A stretch of DNA of 64,000 nt from Streptomyces sp. AC555_RSS877 (GCF_019049245.1 NZ_JAGMUK010000183.1:1-64000), one strand, 5' to 3'. Counted from the first letter of the stretch, positions 1 to 8,708 are shown. Notes: generated by a model from the sequence alone, not told the origin. A program made the numbers and translations.

Positions 1-341
1 ACCACGGCGGCCCCCGCGCCCACGGCGAGTTCGCGCACCAGCCGGTCGTGGGTGTGGGCGTTGCCGAACACCCAGCCCGCGCCGTGGATGTAGATGATGA
101 CCGGCAGGGCGCCGGAGGCACCGGCGGGCTTGACGATCCGCGCCCGGACACTGCCCGTCGGACCGCCCTGGACGGTGATCCACTCCTCGTCGGTCTCCGG
201 CTTGCCGATCTCACCGGACTGCACCTCGTCGACCGCCTTGCGGCCCTCCGCGGGCGGGAGGTCGAAGAGGTACGGCGGATTCGCGGTCGCCTCGACGAAG
301 GCCTGGGCGGCGGGCTCGAGGACCGGGCGGGTTTCGGTCAT
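1..341 (-). CDS. alpha/beta hydrolase (esterase/lipase family), N-terminal part
   Basis: Only the first ~113 codons are in the window; the gene continues beyond base 1. The start is ATG at 341, with a GAGGAG ribosome-binding site just upstream. The translation begins MTETRPVLEPAAQAF and reaches the HGAGW segment, the HGGGW-type oxyanion-hole motif of the hormone-sensitive-lipase/Aes esterases, preceded by a hydrophobic PVIIYI strand. The catalytic Ser, Asp and His would lie outside the window. It diverges from an OhrR-like regulator with about 160 bp between them, so that regulator may control it. Substrate cannot be told from this part. Confidence 0.85.
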   Translation of the reverse strand, partial: MTETRPVLEPAAQAFVEATANPPYLFDLPPAEGRKAVDEVQSGEIGKPETDEEWITVQGGPTGSVRARIVKPAGASGALPVIIYIHGAGWVFGNAHTHDRLVRELAVGAGAAV

Positions 342-445
342 GGCGATCTCCTCGGATCGGGTGCCGCGGGCAGGCTCCGGCGGGAGGATCCCGGCCCGGA
401 GAGGCGGCATACAGGGAGAGTAGCGCTCGATTCAGTCGTGCACAA

Positions 446-468
446 CTAATTAGGGCGCGATATTATCG
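446..468. promoter_or_regulatory. two adjacent AT-rich palindromes in the hydrolase/OhrR-like intergenic region
   Basis: CTAATTAG (446-453) and CGATATTATCG (458-468) are perfect inverted repeats in an otherwise GC-rich intergenic stretch, 33-55 bp upstream of the regulator start. MarR/OhrR proteins bind AT-rich palindromes in divergent promoters, so this is the likely autoregulatory operator. The assignment is by position and shape only. Confidence 0.45.
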
Positions 469-500
469 ACTGGACTTCAACGCTAGGGTGGTGCGAACAG

Positions 501-983
501 ATGACCAGCACAGGAATCAGGAGCCGACCCGTGAGCACAGCCCCCGAACCGGCCGACGGGTCGCTGCTCCTGGACGACCAGCTCTGCTTCGCGCTGTACG
601 CCGCCTCCCGTGCGGTCACCGCGCGCTACCGGCCGCTGCTGGACGAGCTGGGCCTGACCTATCCGCAGTACCTGGTCATGCTCGTGCTGTGGGAGCAGGA
701 CTCGATATCGGTACGTGAGCTGGGCGCCTCGCTCCAGCTGGAGTCCAGCACCCTCTCCCCCCTGCTGAAGCGCCTGGAGGCGAACGGCCTGCTGCACCGC
801 GAGCGGCGGGCGGACGACGAGCGCTCGGTCGCCATCCGCCTCAGCGACGCAGGAGCCCGGCTCCGGGACCGCGCGGGTACGGTGCCGCTCGCCATCGGCG
901 ACGCCATGGGCCTGACCCCGGAGCAGGACGCCCTGGCCAAGCAACTGCTCCGCCTGCTCACCTCGAACGTCGCCGCCGACTGA
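501..983 (+). CDS. MarR-family regulator, OhrR-like peroxide sensor
   Basis: 160-residue winged-helix regulator. The segment from about residue 28 (DDQLCFALYAASRA, then LGLTYPQYLVMLVLWE) is typical of OhrR, the organic-hydroperoxide-sensing branch of MarR. The Cys in QLCFALY matches the reactive N-terminal Cys of OhrR. The recognition-helix region SSTLSPLLKRLEANGL and a wing with DDERS follow. OhrR represses peroxidase genes until its Cys is oxidised; here the divergent neighbour is an esterase-like hydrolase, not an obvious ohr gene, so the target is uncertain. ATG at 501 is chosen because it gives the usual family length. Confidence 0.85.
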   Translation: MTSTGIRSRPVSTAPEPADGSLLLDDQLCFALYAASRAVTARYRPLLDELGLTYPQYLVMLVLWEQDSISVRELGASLQLESSTLSPLLKRLEANGLLHRERRADDERSVAIRLSDAGARLRDRAGTVPLAIGDAMGLTPEQDALAKQLLRLLTSNVAAD

Positions 984-1016
984 GTTTCCGAGACGCGGGG
1001 CGGAGCAGCCGGCCGC

Positions 1017-3329
1017 CTACTCGTTGTGCAGCACCTCGGCGACCGTCAGCCGTGCCGCTCCGCGCGCCGGGACGTACGCACCCAGGACGGCGATCGCCAC
1101 ACCCGCCGGGGCCAGGGCGAGCAGCGCGGGCGCCTGCCACACGTCCGTCATGTACGAAGGCAGGGTGATGTCCACGGCCTCCGCCATCCGCGGGACGACC
1201 AGCTCATGGCCGAGCATGCCCAGCGGTACGCCGACCACGGTCCCGAGGGCGCCGAGCATCGCCATCGAGGTCACCGTCATCGCCGTGACCTGCCGTGGCG
1301 TCATGCCGATGGACTTGAGCATGCCGAGGTCGCGTCGGCGGTCGCGGGTGTTGAGGACGACCGTGTTGAAGACGCCGAGGGAGGCGACCACGGCGAGCAT
1401 CACCGTGAGGGCCGTCGCAGAGCCGACGATGGTCTGCGTGACGGTGTTGGCGCCGACCGGGTCCGGCCGGATCCCGGGGTCGGCGGCCCGGGCCGCGCGG
1501 GCGTAGGCGGCCGCGTCGGCTCCCTCGCGTAGTTTGACGTGGTAGGCGATGGGCTTCTCCTGGGGAGCCAGGGCGGTCAGCGTCGACTGGTCGGTGACGA
1601 CGAGTCGACGGTCGTTGTGCATGTACTCCCCCACGATCGCCAGCGTCCGGTACCGGTCGCCCTTCTCCAGACGGACGCGGTCGCCGACCCGCAGGTCGTT
1701 GTGGCGCAGGAAGGCCGAGCCGGCGACGATCTCGCCGCTCCGGTGCATCCACCGGCCGTCGGTCAGGACGCTGTCCAGCTGTGGCCGGTCGCCCCGGCGG
1801 CCTTCGAGCATCACCTCCTGCGCGGAGCCGGCCATGCGCACCTCGACGTCCGCCCGCGCGGTGACCTCGCCGGCACCGGGCAAGGACCGCAGCAGTGACT
1901 GGAGTTCGGCGTCGGTGTGCGTCGGCCGGATCTCCTTGCCGTCCTTGTACGTGCCGACGTACACCGTGACCTGGAAGGCGTCGCGGCCCGCCTCGCCGAA
2001 CCTCGTCATCGACGCGGCCAGGCCGGTCGCGAAGGTCACGGTGGTCACGCCCAGGACGACTGCGGCGAGGGTGAGGGCACTGCGCCCGGGCCGGGCGAAC
2101 GGCAGCCCGACGCCCAGGCTCACCGAGCGCGGCAGCCTGCTGCCCGCCAGCCGCCGCTGGATGCCCAGGGCGCGCCCTGCGCGCGGGGCGCTGCCCGCGC
2201 TGATCGCCCGCGCCGCGGGCAGCCGGTGCGCGCGGGCCGCCGGGGCGAGCGCGGCGAGGAGGCATACGCCGGGCATGCCGAGCAGGGCGAGGACGTTCAC
2301 CCAGGGCGCGATGCCCACGCTGTCGTGGAACACCCCGGCGTCCGGCCCCGTGAAGACGAACTCGAAGAGGGGGCGGGCCACGAGGTTGCCGGCGACGGTG
2401 CCGAGGACACAGCCCGCGACCGCGGGGACGGAGATCATCGTGAGGTACACGGCGAGCACCTGTCCCGAGGTGAAGCCGAGGGCCTTGAGGATGCCGATGT
2501 GCCGGAAGCCGGAGATCACCGCGCCGCTGACGACGTTGGCGACGATGAGCACCGCCACCACGATGCCGAGGATGCCGAAGGCCATCAGGTAGGGCGTGTA
2601 CGCGCGGGCCGAACCGCCGATCTGCTGCTTGAGGGTGAGGTACGACTGCGAGGTGGTCAGCGCGCCCGGCGGCAGCCCGTCGGTGACGGCGGCCAGGCTC
2701 GCGCGGAGCCGGTCCTGCGAGGAGGCGTCCGTGAAGCGGAAGAGCATCTGCGTGGCGGTGGGGTGCAGGGCCGCGATCTGCTCGGGGGCGACCCAGGCGT
2801 CCGCGGTCCGGCCGAGGTCGAAGGCGAACCCGACGACGGTGAGGTCCGGGCCCGAGGGCACCCGGAGCTTCTTGCCGAGGTCGTCGGCGGTCCAGTCGGA
2901 CTGCCGGTTCAGGACCACCTCGCCCGGCCCGGTGGCCCAGCGCCCCGCCCACAGGTCCAGCCGGCCCACCGGGCCCGCCGGGTCGTCCCGGCCCACGACG
3001 GTGAGGTCGGTGCCGAGGCCGAAGTCCATGGTCCCGCGCGGCAGTTCGACCGCGGCCTGGGCGAAGGGCCCGGCGGCGGCCTCGACGCCGGGTTGCCGGG
3101 CCGTCCGCGCCAGCTCCGCGTCCGAGACCCTGGCGGGATCGAAGGCGGCGGCGACATGCGCGCCGCGCTGCTTGCCGAAGGCCTTGTCGAAGGGGGCCGA
3201 GGCCGCGTCGACCAGGCCGAGCGCCACCACGATCGCCGCCGCCGAGGTCAGCGTGACCAGGGCGATGACGAGGGTCTGGAGTCTGCGCCGCCGCACCGCC
3301 GCGCGGGCGGCCCGCCACACCGCCCTCAT
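1017..3329 (-). CDS. ABC transporter permease, FtsX/MacB type
   Basis: About 770 residues. The start at 3329 overlaps the stop of the upstream ATPase gene as ATGA, indicating translational coupling. An N-terminal membrane segment follows the Arg-rich start (ARAAVRRRRLQTLVIALV). A large extracytoplasmic domain follows, then a first FtsX domain with three to four membrane segments around residues 250-370, a linker, a second extracytoplasmic domain and a second FtsX domain near the C-terminus (NTVVLNTRDRRRDLGMLKSIGMTPRQV). This duplicated layout is typical of Gram-positive MacB-like exporters of peptides or antibiotics, or of signal-relay permeases. The divergent two-component system next door probably regulates the pair. 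Substrate unknown. Confidence 0.9.
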   Translation of the reverse strand: MRAVWRAARAAVRRRRLQTLVIALVTLTSAAAIVVALGLVDAASAPFDKAFGKQRGAHVAAAFDPARVSDAELARTARQPGVEAAAGPFAQAAVELPRGTMDFGLGTDLTVVGRDDPAGPVGRLDLWAGRWATGPGEVVLNRQSDWTADDLGKKLRVPSGPDLTVVGFAFDLGRTADAWVAPEQIAALHPTATQMLFRFTDASSQDRLRASLAAVTDGLPPGALTTSQSYLTLKQQIGGSARAYTPYLMAFGILGIVVAVLIVANVVSGAVISGFRHIGILKALGFTSGQVLAVYLTMISVPAVAGCVLGTVAGNLVARPLFEFVFTGPDAGVFHDSVGIAPWVNVLALLGMPGVCLLAALAPAARAHRLPAARAISAGSAPRAGRALGIQRRLAGSRLPRSVSLGVGLPFARPGRSALTLAAVVLGVTTVTFATGLAASMTRFGEAGRDAFQVTVYVGTYKDGKEIRPTHTDAELQSLLRSLPGAGEVTARADVEVRMAGSAQEVMLEGRRGDRPQLDSVLTDGRWMHRSGEIVAGSAFLRHNDLRVGDRVRLEKGDRYRTLAIVGEYMHNDRRLVVTDQSTLTALAPQEKPIAYHVKLREGADAAAYARAARAADPGIRPDPVGANTVTQTIVGSATALTVMLAVVASLGVFNTVVLNTRDRRRDLGMLKSIGMTPRQVTAMTVTSMAMLGALGTVVGVPLGMLGHELVVPRMAEAVDITLPSYMTDVWQAPALLALAPAGVAIAVLGAYVPARGAARLTVAEVLHNE

Positions 3330-4033
3330 GCGGACGGCTCCAGGGTGTGCTCGCCGGTGACCCGGCCGTCGGCGAACTCGACCAGCCGGCCGGCGCAACG
3401 CCGGGCGAGGTGTTCGTCGTGGGTCACCAGGATCAGGGTCTGGCCGATCTGGTTGAGGTCGAGGAGCAGGTCCATCACCTGCTCGCCGGCACGGCTGTCC
3501 AGGGCGCCGGTCGGCTCATCGGCCAGCAGCAGCGCCGGACGGTTCATCAAGGCCCGTGCCACCGCCACGCGTTGGCGCTCACCGCCGCTGAGCACCGCCG
3601 GGTAGGCGTTTCGGCGGTCCGCGATGCCGAGTTCTTCGAAAAGCTCCAGGGCGCGGCGGCGGGCCTGCCGGGCCGGGGTACCGGTCAGCTGCGCGGCCAG
3701 CGCGACGTTGTCGAGCGCCGACAGGTCGTCGACGAGGTTGAAGAACTGGAAGATCATGCCGATGCGGCGGCGCCGGTACAGGGCGAGGCCCTTCTCGCTC
3801 AACTCCCCCACGTTCTCGCCGTGGACGACGACCGTGCCGCCGGTCGGCCGGTCCAACCCGGCGATCATGTTGAGGAAGGTGGACTTCCCGCACCCCGAGG
3901 GCCCCATCACGGCGACCGACTCCCCCGCCCGGATCTCCAGCGACACTCCGTCCAGCGCGGTCGTCTCGCCGTACTCCTTGCGCACTCCGCCGAGTCGTAC
4001 GACGGCCTCTCCCCTGTTCTCCCCAGTGATCAT
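3326..4033 (-). CDS. ABC transporter ATP-binding protein, MacB/LolD type
   Basis: 235 residues. Walker A is GPSGCGKST, the Q-loop lies in IFQFFNL, the signature is LSGGERQRVAVARAL, Walker B is LLLADEPTGALD, and the H-loop His is in LVTHD. The LADEPTGALDS run is characteristic of the LolD/MacB class, matching the FtsX permease it overlaps by 4 bp. It energises that permease. The start at 4033 sits in the second copy of a 20-bp tandem duplication that also carries a copy of the ribosome-binding site (see 4015-4054). Confidence 0.93.
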   Translation of the reverse strand: MITGENRGEAVVRLGGVRKEYGETTALDGVSLEIRAGESVAVMGPSGCGKSTFLNMIAGLDRPTGGTVVVHGENVGELSEKGLALYRRRRIGMIFQFFNLVDDLSALDNVALAAQLTGTPARQARRRALELFEELGIADRRNAYPAVLSGGERQRVAVARALMNRPALLLADEPTGALDSRAGEQVMDLLLDLNQIGQTLILVTHDEHLARRCAGRLVEFADGRVTGEHTLEPSA

Positions 4034-4054
4034 GTGCTCTCCTCAGTGATCATG
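4015..4054 (-). repeat. 20-bp tandem duplication of start codon plus RBS, creating a 7-codon mini-ORF
   Basis: On the minus strand the block ATGATCACTGAGGAGAGCAC is followed at once by ATGATCACTGGGGAGAACAG, 17 of 20 bases alike. The second ATG (4033) starts the ATPase gene. The first ATG (4053) reads MITEEST and then stops, its TGA overlapping the ATPase ATG in an ATGA arrangement at 4030-4033. The mini-ORF could couple translation of the ATPase, or the duplication may be neutral. Each copy also contains the palindrome TGATCA. Confidence 0.6.
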
Positions 4055-4187
4055 CGGAAGACGCTACGGAGGGTACGGCGGCCTGAACATCCCTCCACGG
4101 ATGGCACATCGGGCGCCCGTTCATCCTGGAGATGCAGGGCCCTGGATCCACAGGCTGATGCGGATCCCGTGCCGGTCTGCCAAGGTG

Positions 4188-5051
4188 ATGCCCGTGGGGA
4201 ACGGGGAGACGAACGCGCTGATGGCGGCGCTTGGGGTGGCGTGCGCGGCGGCCTTCGGGCTGGCGGTCGCGCTGTGGCGTACGCGGCGCCGGTGGCAGGC
4301 GGCGGTCGGGGAGCGCGGCTGGCTGCTGGAGCGGGAGCGGGAAAGCGCGGCGCAGGCGGCCGTCGCGGCCGAACGCGACCGTATCGCCCGGGAGTTGCAC
4401 GACATCGTCAGCCACAACGTCAGCCTGATGGTGGTGCAGGCCGGGGCGGCCCGCGAGGTACTGGGCACGATGCCGGAGGAGGCCGAGGGGGCTCTGCGGG
4501 CGGTGGAGGACGCGGGACGAGGTGCGATGACCGATCTACGGCATCTGCTGGGGCTGTTGGCGCCGTCGGCGAGCGGCGAGGACGTGGATCCCGGCCCCGT
4601 CGGCGACGGCGGTGACCCGGTGGAGCTGGCTCCGCAGCCCGGCCTCGACCGGCTCGGTCCGCTCGTCGACCGGGTCTCCTTCGCCGGACTGCCCGTCGAG
4701 GTACGGATCGCCGGGGAACCGCGCCCGCTGCCGCAGGGCATCGACGTGACCGCGTACCGGATCGTCCAGGAGGCGCTGACCAACGCGCTCAGACACGGCG
4801 ACGGCGGCAAGGCCGAGGTCACCGTACGGTACGCGGCCCACGCGCTGCGGGTGGAGGTGCTGAACACCGGCCCGAGCGTCCTGACCGGCGCGGCGCCCGC
4901 GCGGACGGCACCCCGGCACCGGGACGGCACGGGACGCGGACTGCTCGGCCTGCGCGAGCGGGTCGCGGTCTACGGCGGCGACCTGGACGCCCGGCGCCGG
5001 CTCGGCGGCGGCTACCGGGTCCGGGCGCGCATCCCCCTGGACCGCCCGTGA
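4188..5051 (+). CDS. two-component sensor histidine kinase, NarL-type (HisKA_3)
   Basis: About 287 residues from ATG 4188; ATG codons at 4101 and 4158 are alternative starts. There is one hydrophobic segment near the N-terminus (GVACAAAFGLAVALW) instead of the four to six usual in this family, so sensing is probably intramembrane or through a partner. The dimerisation/phosphoacceptor helix has RIARELHDIVSHNVS with the phosphorylated His in LHD. The ATPase domain shows the N-box EALTNALRH and the G-box GTGRGLLGLRERV. The stop overlaps the response-regulator start by 4 bp. It is divergent from the FtsX-type exporter, its probable target. Confidence 0.88.
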   Translation: MPVGNGETNALMAALGVACAAAFGLAVALWRTRRRWQAAVGERGWLLERERESAAQAAVAAERDRIARELHDIVSHNVSLMVVQAGAAREVLGTMPEEAEGALRAVEDAGRGAMTDLRHLLGLLAPSASGEDVDPGPVGDGGDPVELAPQPGLDRLGPLVDRVSFAGLPVEVRIAGEPRPLPQGIDVTAYRIVQEALTNALRHGDGGKAEVTVRYAAHALRVEVLNTGPSVLTGAAPARTAPRHRDGTGRGLLGLRERVAVYGGDLDARRRLGGGYRVRARIPLDRP

Positions 5052-5731
5052 CGACGGCCGAGCGGACACCCCGCGTGCTCATCGCCGACGACCAGAACCT
5101 GATCCGCACCGGCTTCCGGCTGATCCTGAACGCGCGGGGCATCGAGGTGGTCGGCGAGGCGGCCGACGGCGCCGAGGCGGTGGCCATGGCCCGCGAACTC
5201 GGCCCGGACGTCGTGCTGATGGACATCCGCATGCCGAACATGGACGGTCTGGAGGCCACGCGCCGCATCCTGGCACACGCCCCGCACTGCCGGGTGCTGA
5301 TGCTGACCACCTTCGACCTGGACCGCTATGTCTACACCGCGCTGTCCGTCGGGGCCAGCGGCTTCCTGCTGAAGGACGTCACCCCGGAACACCTGGCGGC
5401 GGCCGTACGGCTGGTCGACACGGGTGACGCCCTGCTGGCCCCGTCCATCACCCGGCGCCTGGTGGAGCGCTTCGCCTCGCACGGCGACCGTCCCGGCGTG
5501 GCGCCCGCGGATCTCGCCGCCCTGACGCCTCGCGAACTGGAGGTCCTGACCCTGCTGGGCCGCGGCCTGTCCAACACCGAGCTCGCCGCCGAGCTGACCC
5601 TGAGCGAGGCCACGGTGAAGTCGCACGTGGCCCGCATCTTCGCCAAGCTGGCCCTGCGCGACCGCGCCCAGGCCGTCGTCCTGGCGTATGAGACGGGGCT
5701 GGTCAGGCCGGGTGGGCTGCCGGACCGGTGA
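5048..5731 (+). CDS. response regulator, NarL/LuxR family
   Basis: 227 residues starting at GTG 5048, overlapping the kinase stop (GTGA). The receiver domain spans residues ~9-125 with the acidic pair IADDQ, phosphoacceptor Asp in VLMDIRMPNMDG and the conserved Lys in FLLKDV. The C-terminal LuxR helix-turn-helix spans ~150-215 (LTPRELEVLTLLGRGLSNTELA, then TVKSHVARIFAKL). It forms a cognate pair with the upstream kinase. The divergent FtsX-type ABC exporter is the most likely regulon member. All key receiver residues are present, so it should be phosphorylation-dependent. Confidence 0.93.
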   Translation: MTTAERTPRVLIADDQNLIRTGFRLILNARGIEVVGEAADGAEAVAMARELGPDVVLMDIRMPNMDGLEATRRILAHAPHCRVLMLTTFDLDRYVYTALSVGASGFLLKDVTPEHLAAAVRLVDTGDALLAPSITRRLVERFASHGDRPGVAPADLAALTPRELEVLTLLGRGLSNTELAAELTLSEATVKSHVARIFAKLALRDRAQAVVLAYETGLVRPGGLPDR

Positions 5732-5780
5732 GACTCACGAGCCCTTCCGGTGAGATACCGGGACGCTTAGCGTACGGCCC

Positions 5781-7475
5781 ATGGATCACCAGGAGCCGTC
5801 CGTACGGCACTTCGACCACTGCCCCTGGCTGTTCGCGGCGGAGGCGACCGAGGAGCAGCGCCTCGCCCAGCGGAAACGGCAGCGGGCGATCGGCGGGGAC
5901 GTCGAGATCGGCGAGCGGTGCTACGTCGCCGAGTCGGCTGCCGTGTTCCCGGACCGGCTGCGGCTCGGGGCCGGCTCGTACATCGCCGCCCACGCCTATG
6001 TCACCGGGGAGTTGGCCGCCGGCGCGGACTGCACGCTGAACCCGTTCACCACCGTGCGAGGTGCCGTGTCACTGGGTGACGGTGTACGGATCGGGGCCCA
6101 CACCTCGCTGCTCGGCTTCAACCACTCCATGGACCCCGACCGGCCGGTCCACCGGCAACCGCTCACCAGCAGGGGGATCAAGGTCGGGGACGACGTGTGG
6201 ATCGGCTCGCACGTGGTCGTGGTGGACGGCGTGACCCTCGGCGACCACTGTGTGATCGGCGCGGGAGCGGTCGTCACGAAGGACCTTCCGGCGTGGACGG
6301 TGGCCGCGGGGAATCCGGCCCGCCCGATCCGTGACCGCCGGGACACCGCGCCGGCCCCTGCGGGCGGCACGGATCTCAGCCGCATCGCCGACACCGCCCG
6401 CGCCCAGGCTCCCGACCTGCTGGCCCGCTGCTGGGACGGCGAGCGGTACGTCGACCGTCCCGGCGCCGCGCCCACCGTCCGGGCGCACTGCGACGCCGTG
6501 GAGATCGCCGACCTGCTGCTGGGCGCCGCCCCGGGGCAGTTGACGACCGACGAGCACAGCGGGCGCCTGGCCGCGCTCCAGGACCCGGCAACCGGGTTGG
6601 TGCCCGAGTTCGGCGCGTCCCTGCCGGACGACGGCTTTCCCAGCGAGGGAGCGGCGCTCTACCACGTCCTGTGCGTCGGCTACGCGCTGAACCTGCTGGG
6701 CGTGGCCCTCCCCCATCCGGTGCGCGGCGTCCAGCACATGACGGCCTCACAACTCGTCGCACGACTGGACGAGTTGCCCTGGCGGGACAACGCCTGGGGC
6801 GCCGGAGCCTGGATCGACGCCTGGGCCACGGCCGCCCACGGGAACCTGCGGCGCCCTCACGGCGGCGGAACGCAGCCCGGAGCGCTGGAGGCGCTGTTCG
6901 GCTGGCTGCTCACCCGCGCCGACCCCTGGACGGGGATGTGGGGCGTCCCCTCACCCGGCGCCGGGCGGTTGCAGGTGGTCAACGGCTACTACCGACTGAC
7001 GCGCGGGTCGTTCGCCCAGTTCGGACTGCCCGTGCCACACCCGGAGCGGGTCGTGGACGCCGTCCTGGACCACGCCCGGGACACCCGGTACTTCGGGGCG
7101 GGCCAGGAGAACGCCTGCAATGTGCTGGACGTCGCCCACCCCTTGTGGCTGTGCACACGGCAGCTCGGGACGGGCTCCGGGGCCGCCGGCTACCGCACCG
7201 CCGAGATCCGCGCCTGGGCCGAGCGGCAGCTGGCCCTCGCCCTCCCCCGATGGCGGGACGGCCGTGGTTTCGGCTTCGGCCCGGGCACGGCGGGCCCGGG
7301 CCCGGAACCGGGCCTCCAGGGCACCGAGATGTGGCTGGCCATCATCTGGCTCCTGGCCGACCTGCTGGGCCGCTCCGACGAACTCGGCTACCACCCCCGC
7401 GGCATCCACCGGCCCGAGGCGGCCCGCAGAGGTGCCGAGGACCAGAGACACCCCGAGCAAGGGCCGCGGCTCTGA
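5781..7475 (+). CDS. hexapeptide-repeat acyltransferase fused to an uncharacterised helical domain
   Basis: 564 residues in two parts. Residues ~30-185 form a left-handed beta-helix acyltransferase. Hexapeptide repeats run from VEIGERCYVAESAAVF to the end, with GDDVWIGSHVVVVDGVTLG and the closing AGNPARPIRDR typical of maltose/galactoside O-acetyltransferases. Residues ~200-540 are an Ala/Trp-rich, mainly helical domain with repeated W motifs (WRDNAWGAGAWIDAW, WTGMWGV, GQENACNVLDVAHPLW, GTEMWLAIIWLLADLLG), resembling the alpha/alpha-barrel of glycosidase- or prenyl-cyclase-like proteins, though no catalytic motif can be named. The fusion suggests acylation of a carbohydrate-like substrate bound by the second domain. 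It starts about 50 bp after the response regulator and may share its transcript. Confidence 0.75.
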   Translation: MDHQEPSVRHFDHCPWLFAAEATEEQRLAQRKRQRAIGGDVEIGERCYVAESAAVFPDRLRLGAGSYIAAHAYVTGELAAGADCTLNPFTTVRGAVSLGDGVRIGAHTSLLGFNHSMDPDRPVHRQPLTSRGIKVGDDVWIGSHVVVVDGVTLGDHCVIGAGAVVTKDLPAWTVAAGNPARPIRDRRDTAPAPAGGTDLSRIADTARAQAPDLLARCWDGERYVDRPGAAPTVRAHCDAVEIADLLLGAAPGQLTTDEHSGRLAALQDPATGLVPEFGASLPDDGFPSEGAALYHVLCVGYALNLLGVALPHPVRGVQHMTASQLVARLDELPWRDNAWGAGAWIDAWATAAHGNLRRPHGGGTQPGALEALFGWLLTRADPWTGMWGVPSPGAGRLQVVNGYYRLTRGSFAQFGLPVPHPERVVDAVLDHARDTRYFGAGQENACNVLDVAHPLWLCTRQLGTGSGAAGYRTAEIRAWAERQLALALPRWRDGRGFGFGPGTAGPGPEPGLQGTEMWLAIIWLLADLLGRSDELGYHPRGIHRPEAARRGAEDQRHPEQGPRL

Positions 7476-7561
7476 CGCCGACAACAGGACAGAACACCCA
7501 CCGCACACCCACATGCCCTCCCGGAGCCACCGACAACGATCACAACTCGGCCATTGATGTT

Positions 7562-7575
7562 CCCTTCCGGAAGGG
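7562..7575. promoter_or_regulatory. 14-bp perfect palindrome CCCTTCCGGAAGGG
   Basis: A perfect self-complementary site sits about 75 bp upstream of the reductase start and 16 bp before a terminator-like hairpin. It could be an operator for the downstream gene or part of the terminator structure; nothing decides between these. Confidence 0.35.
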
Positions 7576-7590
7576 CATGCCCGACTCTGG

Positions 7591-7617
7591 CCGGGGGCAC
7601 GGATCGCGTGCCCCCGG
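7591..7617 (+). terminator. terminator-like hairpin after the acyltransferase fusion gene
   Basis: An 11-bp perfect GC-rich stem (7591-7601 with 7607-7617) closes a GATCG loop. It lies between the acyltransferase gene and the reductase gene. There is no U-tract, as is common in Streptomyces terminators. Confidence 0.55.
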
Positions 7618-7649
7618 GGGTACCGGTGAGCGGGACTGAGGAGTGAGGC

Positions 7650-8708
7650 GTGGGCAAAGGCGGGGCGACGGTCGTCGCGGTGACCGGCGGCAGTGGTTTT
7701 GTCGGCAGTCATCTGGTCCGACGGCTGTTGGAGCGTGGCTACGCGGTGCGCACCACCGTGCGGAGCCTCGCACACACGGTGAAGGTCAGGCCGCTGCGGG
7801 AGATGCAGGAGGAGTTCCCGGGCCTGCTGGACCTGTTCGAGGCGGACCTGCTGCGCGAGGGGTCCTTCGACGACGCGATCCGCGGCTGCCGGGTGGTCTT
7901 CCATGTGGCGTCGCCGTTCCTCATGCCGGAGAAGATCAAGGACGGCCGACGGGACATGGTGGACCCGGCCCTGCTCGGCACCCGCAACGTGCTGGCGAGC
8001 CTGGAGAGAACGCCGACGGTCGAGCGACTGGTCTTCACCTCCACCGTCGGCGCCATCTTCGGCGACTACGCCGACGTGCTGGCCATGGACGGCCAGGTGC
8101 TCTCGGAGAAGTACTTCAACACCACCAGCACGGTGCGGAACAACCCCTACCACTACGCGAAGACGGTCGCGGAACGCGCGGCGTGGGAGGCGGAGGCCGC
8201 CCAGGACCGCTGGCGCATGGTCTCCGTCAACCCCGGCCTGATCCTGGGCCCTTCCCTCTCCCCCGCGTCGGAGTCCGGCAGCCTCTTCCTGCTGGAGGAA
8301 CTGTTCAAGGGCTACTTCTTCTACGGAGCACCGGACTTCGCCTTCACCACGGCCGACGTACGGGAGGTGGCCGACGCGCACATCGCGGCGGCCGAGAACC
8401 CCGACGCGAAAGGGCGTTACATCGTCGCGGCCGAGACGATGACGTCGTTCCACGAGATGTCCCGCATCATCCGGGCGCGGCACCCCCGTGCCGTGCGCCT
8501 GCCGCGCACCGCGCTCCCGCACTGGCCGGTGCGCGTCCTCGGCCCCGCCTTCGGCCTGACCCAGGAGTACATCCGGGCGCACCTCGGCATCCGCTTCCGG
8601 GTGGACAACAGCAGGAGCGTGCGCGAACTCGGCGTCAGCTACCGCCCGGTCGAGCAGACGGTGCTGGACCACTACGAGGCCTGGCAGGGGCAGCGGGCCG
8701 CGCGCTGA
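7650..8708 (+). CDS. NAD(P)-dependent epimerase/reductase, dihydroflavonol-4-reductase-like
   Basis: 352 residues from GTG 7650, preceded by a GAGGAG-type ribosome-binding site. The N-terminal Rossmann motif is TGGSGFVGSHL. The conserved FHVASP stretch of extended short-chain dehydrogenases follows, then the catalytic YHYAK (YxxxK) near residue 170 with the upstream Ser/Thr in TSTVG. The TTVRSL segment after beta-2 carries an Arg, which suggests NADPH preference, as in dihydroflavonol reductases and cinnamoyl-CoA reductases. It appears monocistronic between two hairpin regions. Substrate is unknown; reduction of an aldehyde or ketone is the usual activity of the group. Confidence 0.85.
   Translation: MGKGGATVVAVTGGSGFVGSHLVRRLLERGYAVRTTVRSLAHTVKVRPLREMQEEFPGLLDLFEADLLREGSFDDAIRGCRVVFHVASPFLMPEKIKDGRRDMVDPALLGTRNVLASLERTPTVERLVFTSTVGAIFGDYADVLAMDGQVLSEKYFNTTSTVRNNPYHYAKTVAERAAWEAEAAQDRWRMVSVNPGLILGPSLSPASESGSLFLLEELFKGYFFYGAPDFAFTTADVREVADAHIAAAENPDAKGRYIVAAETMTSFHEMSRIIRARHPRAVRLPRTALPHWPVRVLGPAFGLTQEYIRAHLGIRFRVDNSRSVRELGVSYRPVEQTVLDHYEAWQGQRAAR

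Noticed and set aside
2596..3360. Plus-strand frame opposite the FtsX permease
   Set aside because: Antisense to a gene with clear FtsX domains; Ser/Arg-rich translation typical of shadow frames.
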